Below the pieces are notes generated by a model. That model saw nothing but the letters and a program-made list of their open reading frames with translations, ran no database searches and had not been told where the DNA came from. A program made the translations under genes and the position numbers. A stretch of 64,000 bases of DNA from a bacterium (GTDB lineage Bacteria > Bacteroidota > Bacteroidia > Flavobacteriales_D > Sanyastnellaceae), in the NCBI GenBank assembly GCA_029979565.1, contig JAPOHG010000002.1:100953-164952 (forward strand), given 5' to 3'. Positions 62,166 through 64,000 of this stretch are shown here, in pieces (position 1 is the first letter of the stretch; each line of letters opens with the position of its first letter).

Positions 62166-63473
62166 ATGATGTGGCGATTCTCAGTTTCGAATGATAGCTT
62201 TATAGGCTTCAGGCTGCCGATATGGACAACGCGCCTTTCTGTGTTGTTTTTGAGCGCATTGGCTTCTTGTGGAATGGAAAATGAAATGAAGACGACGAAC
62301 GACCGCACGGCCGCTGAACTTCTTGGAAACCCTAGTTTTCCGGCTATGTCTTACGGCGGATACCGCGGGCTGAGTCGCACAGAACAACCTTCTTTGGACG
62401 AGTTGAAGGAAGACATGAAGATCCTTCATGCGATGGGGATTCGATTCTTGCGTACGTACAATGTGCAACTCCCACATGCTGGAAACGTGGTGCAAGCGAT
62501 TCACGATTTGAAGGAAGAGGACAAAAGCTTCGAGATGTACGTAATGCTCGGAGCGTGGATTGATTGCGCAGGTGCGTGGACGGATTCACCGGATCACAGC
62601 GTGGAAGACGCGGAGGCCAACACACAAGAAATCGAACGGGCTGTGGCATTGGCGGGGCAGTACCCGGACATTGTCAAGGTTATTGCCGTGGGCAATGAAG
62701 CGATGGTGCACTGGGCAGCTTCCTATTTTGTGGCACCGGGCGTGATTCTCCATTGGGTTAACCACCTGCAGTCGTTAAAGGCCGATGGCAGCCTGCCATC
62801 GGATTTGTGGATCACGTGCTCAGATAACTTTGCTTCTTGGGGCGGCGGCGGCTCGGAATACCACAATGAAGATTTGAATGCGCTGATTCAGGCGGTTGAC
62901 TACGTGTCGATGCACACATACCCGTTCCACGATACACATTACAATCCCGTGTTTTGGAGCGGTGAAGCCTTGGACGGCGTCGAAGCAGGCAAAGACAACA
63001 GCAGTGCGGTTGAAAACGCCATGGCCAGAGCAGTTGCCTATAGCCAAAACCAGTACGCTCAGGTGGTGGCTTATGTGCAAAGCATCGATGAGGACAAGCC
63101 TGTACACATTGGTGAAACGGGCTGGGCGAGCATCAGCGATGGATTCTATGGTCCAGAGGGCTCTCGGGCAGCAGACGAATTCAAACAAGCTTTGTTTTAC
63201 CATGGGATGCGGGATTGGACTCAAAGCGCGGGAATCAGTTGCTTCTTCTTCGAGGCCTTTGACGAACCTTGGAAAAGCGCTGCCAACCCTACGGATTCAG
63301 AAAATCATTTTGGCCTGTTCACGGTCGACGGCGAGGCGAAGTACGCCCTCTGGCCGTTGGTCAAAGACGGAGTCTTTGATGGACTCACCCGCAATGGACA
63401 TCCCATTCAAAGCTCGTACAACGGGGAGACCGAGCTGCTGAATCGTCACGTCTTGCACCCTGCACACCATTGA
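62166..63473 (+). CDS. GH17-like beta-1,3-glucanase lipoprotein
   Basis: A long signal (TRLSVLFLSALASCGMENE) has a lipobox with Cys at about residue 37. The TIM-barrel follows: PAMSYGGYRGLSRTEQPSLDELKEDMKILHAMGIRFLRTYNV in family order, VIAVGNEAMVHWAASY (acid/base Glu in GNE), VDYVSMHTYPFHD, and VHIGETGWASISDG (nucleophile Glu in GETGW). These are the GH17 catalytic signatures. The enzyme cuts beta-1,3-glucans or transfers glucan chains. It starts 7 nt after the phosphorylase stop. The length is 435 aa. Confidence 0.82.
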   Translation: MMWRFSVSNDSFIGFRLPIWTTRLSVLFLSALASCGMENEMKTTNDRTAAELLGNPSFPAMSYGGYRGLSRTEQPSLDELKEDMKILHAMGIRFLRTYNVQLPHAGNVVQAIHDLKEEDKSFEMYVMLGAWIDCAGAWTDSPDHSVEDAEANTQEIERAVALAGQYPDIVKVIAVGNEAMVHWAASYFVAPGVILHWVNHLQSLKADGSLPSDLWITCSDNFASWGGGGSEYHNEDLNALIQAVDYVSMHTYPFHDTHYNPVFWSGEALDGVEAGKDNSSAVENAMARAVAYSQNQYAQVVAYVQSIDEDKPVHIGETGWASISDGFYGPEGSRAADEFKQALFYHGMRDWTQSAGISCFFFEAFDEPWKSAANPTDSENHFGLFTVDGEAKYALWPLVKDGVFDGLTRNGHPIQSSYNGETELLNRHVLHPAHH

Positions 63474-63480
63474 ACGCCGC

Positions 63481-64000
63481 ATGAAATTCATTCAGTACAT
63501 CGCATTGGCCTCCATAGCGGGATTCCTCATCACCAGCGCGGTTTCTTGTCGATCGAACACCAGCACAAAGGTTTGGACCGCAGATGGTCAACTTCGCACG
63601 TCCAAAGGTATCCATCGCATTCAGGGCGTGTGCTACCATCCCGTAGCCATTGGAGATTCCGTGCGAAGCTTTTCCAATCTGTCCCAAGACTTGGCTCTGA
63701 TGAACGAGTTGGGGGTCAACACCATCCGCGTATATGAGCCCATTGCCTCTAAAGAAGTGCTCGATGAAATCAGCGAGGCCGGTGTGCGTGTCATCATGGG
63801 CTTCGGATACAACCAGAGCGGCACATTTGACATTCAATCAGGAACGTTCATTGATTATGTCAAGATGTTCAAGGACCATCCCGCTATTCTGGTATGGGAA
63901 TTGGGCAACGAGTACAATTTCCATCCCGAGTGGTTTGAGGGTGATATTCAAACGTGGTACGATGCTTTGTCAGCTGCCGTTGATGCCATTCACGCGGAGG
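63481..64000 (+). CDS. TIM-barrel glycoside hydrolase lipoprotein, N-terminal part (cut by window edge)
   Basis: This frame is not in the ORF track because it runs off the right edge. From the ATG at 63481, 7 nt after the previous stop, it reads MKFIQYIALASIAGFLITSAVSCRSN with a lipobox. The fold then starts: TSKGIHRIQGVCYHPVAIGDS, LALMNELGVNTIRVYEPI, AGVRVIMGFGYNQ, and DHPAILVWELGNEYNFHPEWF, where the Glu of GNE is the likely acid/base. The pattern fits clan GH-A enzymes such as GH2/GH5 or glucanosyltransferase-like GH72. The family cannot be fixed from 173 residues. It is the third gene of the glucan cluster. Confidence 0.8.
   Translation, partial: MKFIQYIALASIAGFLITSAVSCRSNTSTKVWTADGQLRTSKGIHRIQGVCYHPVAIGDSVRSFSNLSQDLALMNELGVNTIRVYEPIASKEVLDEISEAGVRVIMGFGYNQSGTFDIQSGTFIDYVKMFKDHPAILVWELGNEYNFHPEWFEGDIQTWYDALSAAVDAIHAE

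Overview
The window looks like a chromosome segment of a free-living, probably marine, member of the Bacteroidota (Flavobacteriia-like). The evidence is a SusC/SusD pair, four secreted proteins with type IX secretion (T9SS) C-terminal sorting domains, PorT, a GldF-GldG homologue, Bacteroidota-type -7 promoter boxes (TAnnTTTG or TAnnTTCG) in place of Shine-Dalgarno-led starts, and a Rho factor with a long Arg/Asn/Asp-rich insert. Genes are tightly packed, with many 4-nt ATGA overlaps and several convergent pairs whose stop codons overlap. I saw no insertion sequence, prophage, CRISPR array or rRNA. The only RNA gene found is one tRNA with a CAU anticodon. No gene-free stretch exceeds 300 bp.

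Layout. 1-4.8 kb: lgt (cut by the window edge) and mtaB on the minus strand, then a large T9SS-exported FG-GAP/ASPIC protein. 4.9-10.4 kb: a minus-strand run rho, membrane protein, porT, capD-like dehydratase, yigZ. 10.5-17.1 kb: a phosphodiesterase, a PorE-like OmpA protein, a TonB receptor with a sugar dehydrogenase-like T9SS protein, and an orphan. 17.1-37.2 kb: a starch/maltose locus. 37.2-50.6 kb: housekeeping genes (xthA, arginyltransferase-like, SPFH/NfeD, coaE, rpe, clpS, LytTR regulator, glnS, cca, tsaC-like, purC, phoH, SAM hydrolase family). 50.7-54.2 kb: a fused gldF-gldG and a DUF4340-like partner. 54.2-58.4 kb: glycosyltransferase, paaJ-like thiolase, paaY-like protein, trmN6-like methyltransferase, START-like protein, tRNA. 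58.7-64 kb: a probable beta-1,3-glucan (laminarin) cluster with a GH149-like phosphorylase, a GH17-like lipoprotein and a second TIM-barrel lipoprotein cut by the edge.

The starch/maltose locus is the most coherent system. A Nudix-fold regulator with a degenerate catalytic box heads a minus-strand run: CotH-like secreted kinase, T9SS alpha-amylase, SusC, SusD, two accessory proteins and a lipoprotein GH13 enzyme. On the other strand, divergent from the regulator, lie pfkA, gapA, a BadF-type sugar kinase, beta-phosphoglucomutase and a GH65 maltose phosphorylase. Together they read as capture and cutting of starch outside the cell, phosphorolysis of maltose inside, conversion of beta-glucose-1-phosphate and glucose to glucose-6-phosphate, and entry into glycolysis. 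A near-identical 22-bp element (19 of 22 bases the same) lies 37 nt upstream of the regulator start and 38 nt upstream of the susC start in the same orientation. This suggests one dedicated control circuit.

A second window-wide pattern is a -7 promoter box placed only 4-6 nt before the start codon in about a dozen genes, which predicts leaderless mRNAs. All functional calls rest on reading the sequence and on recalled family features. No database search was run.
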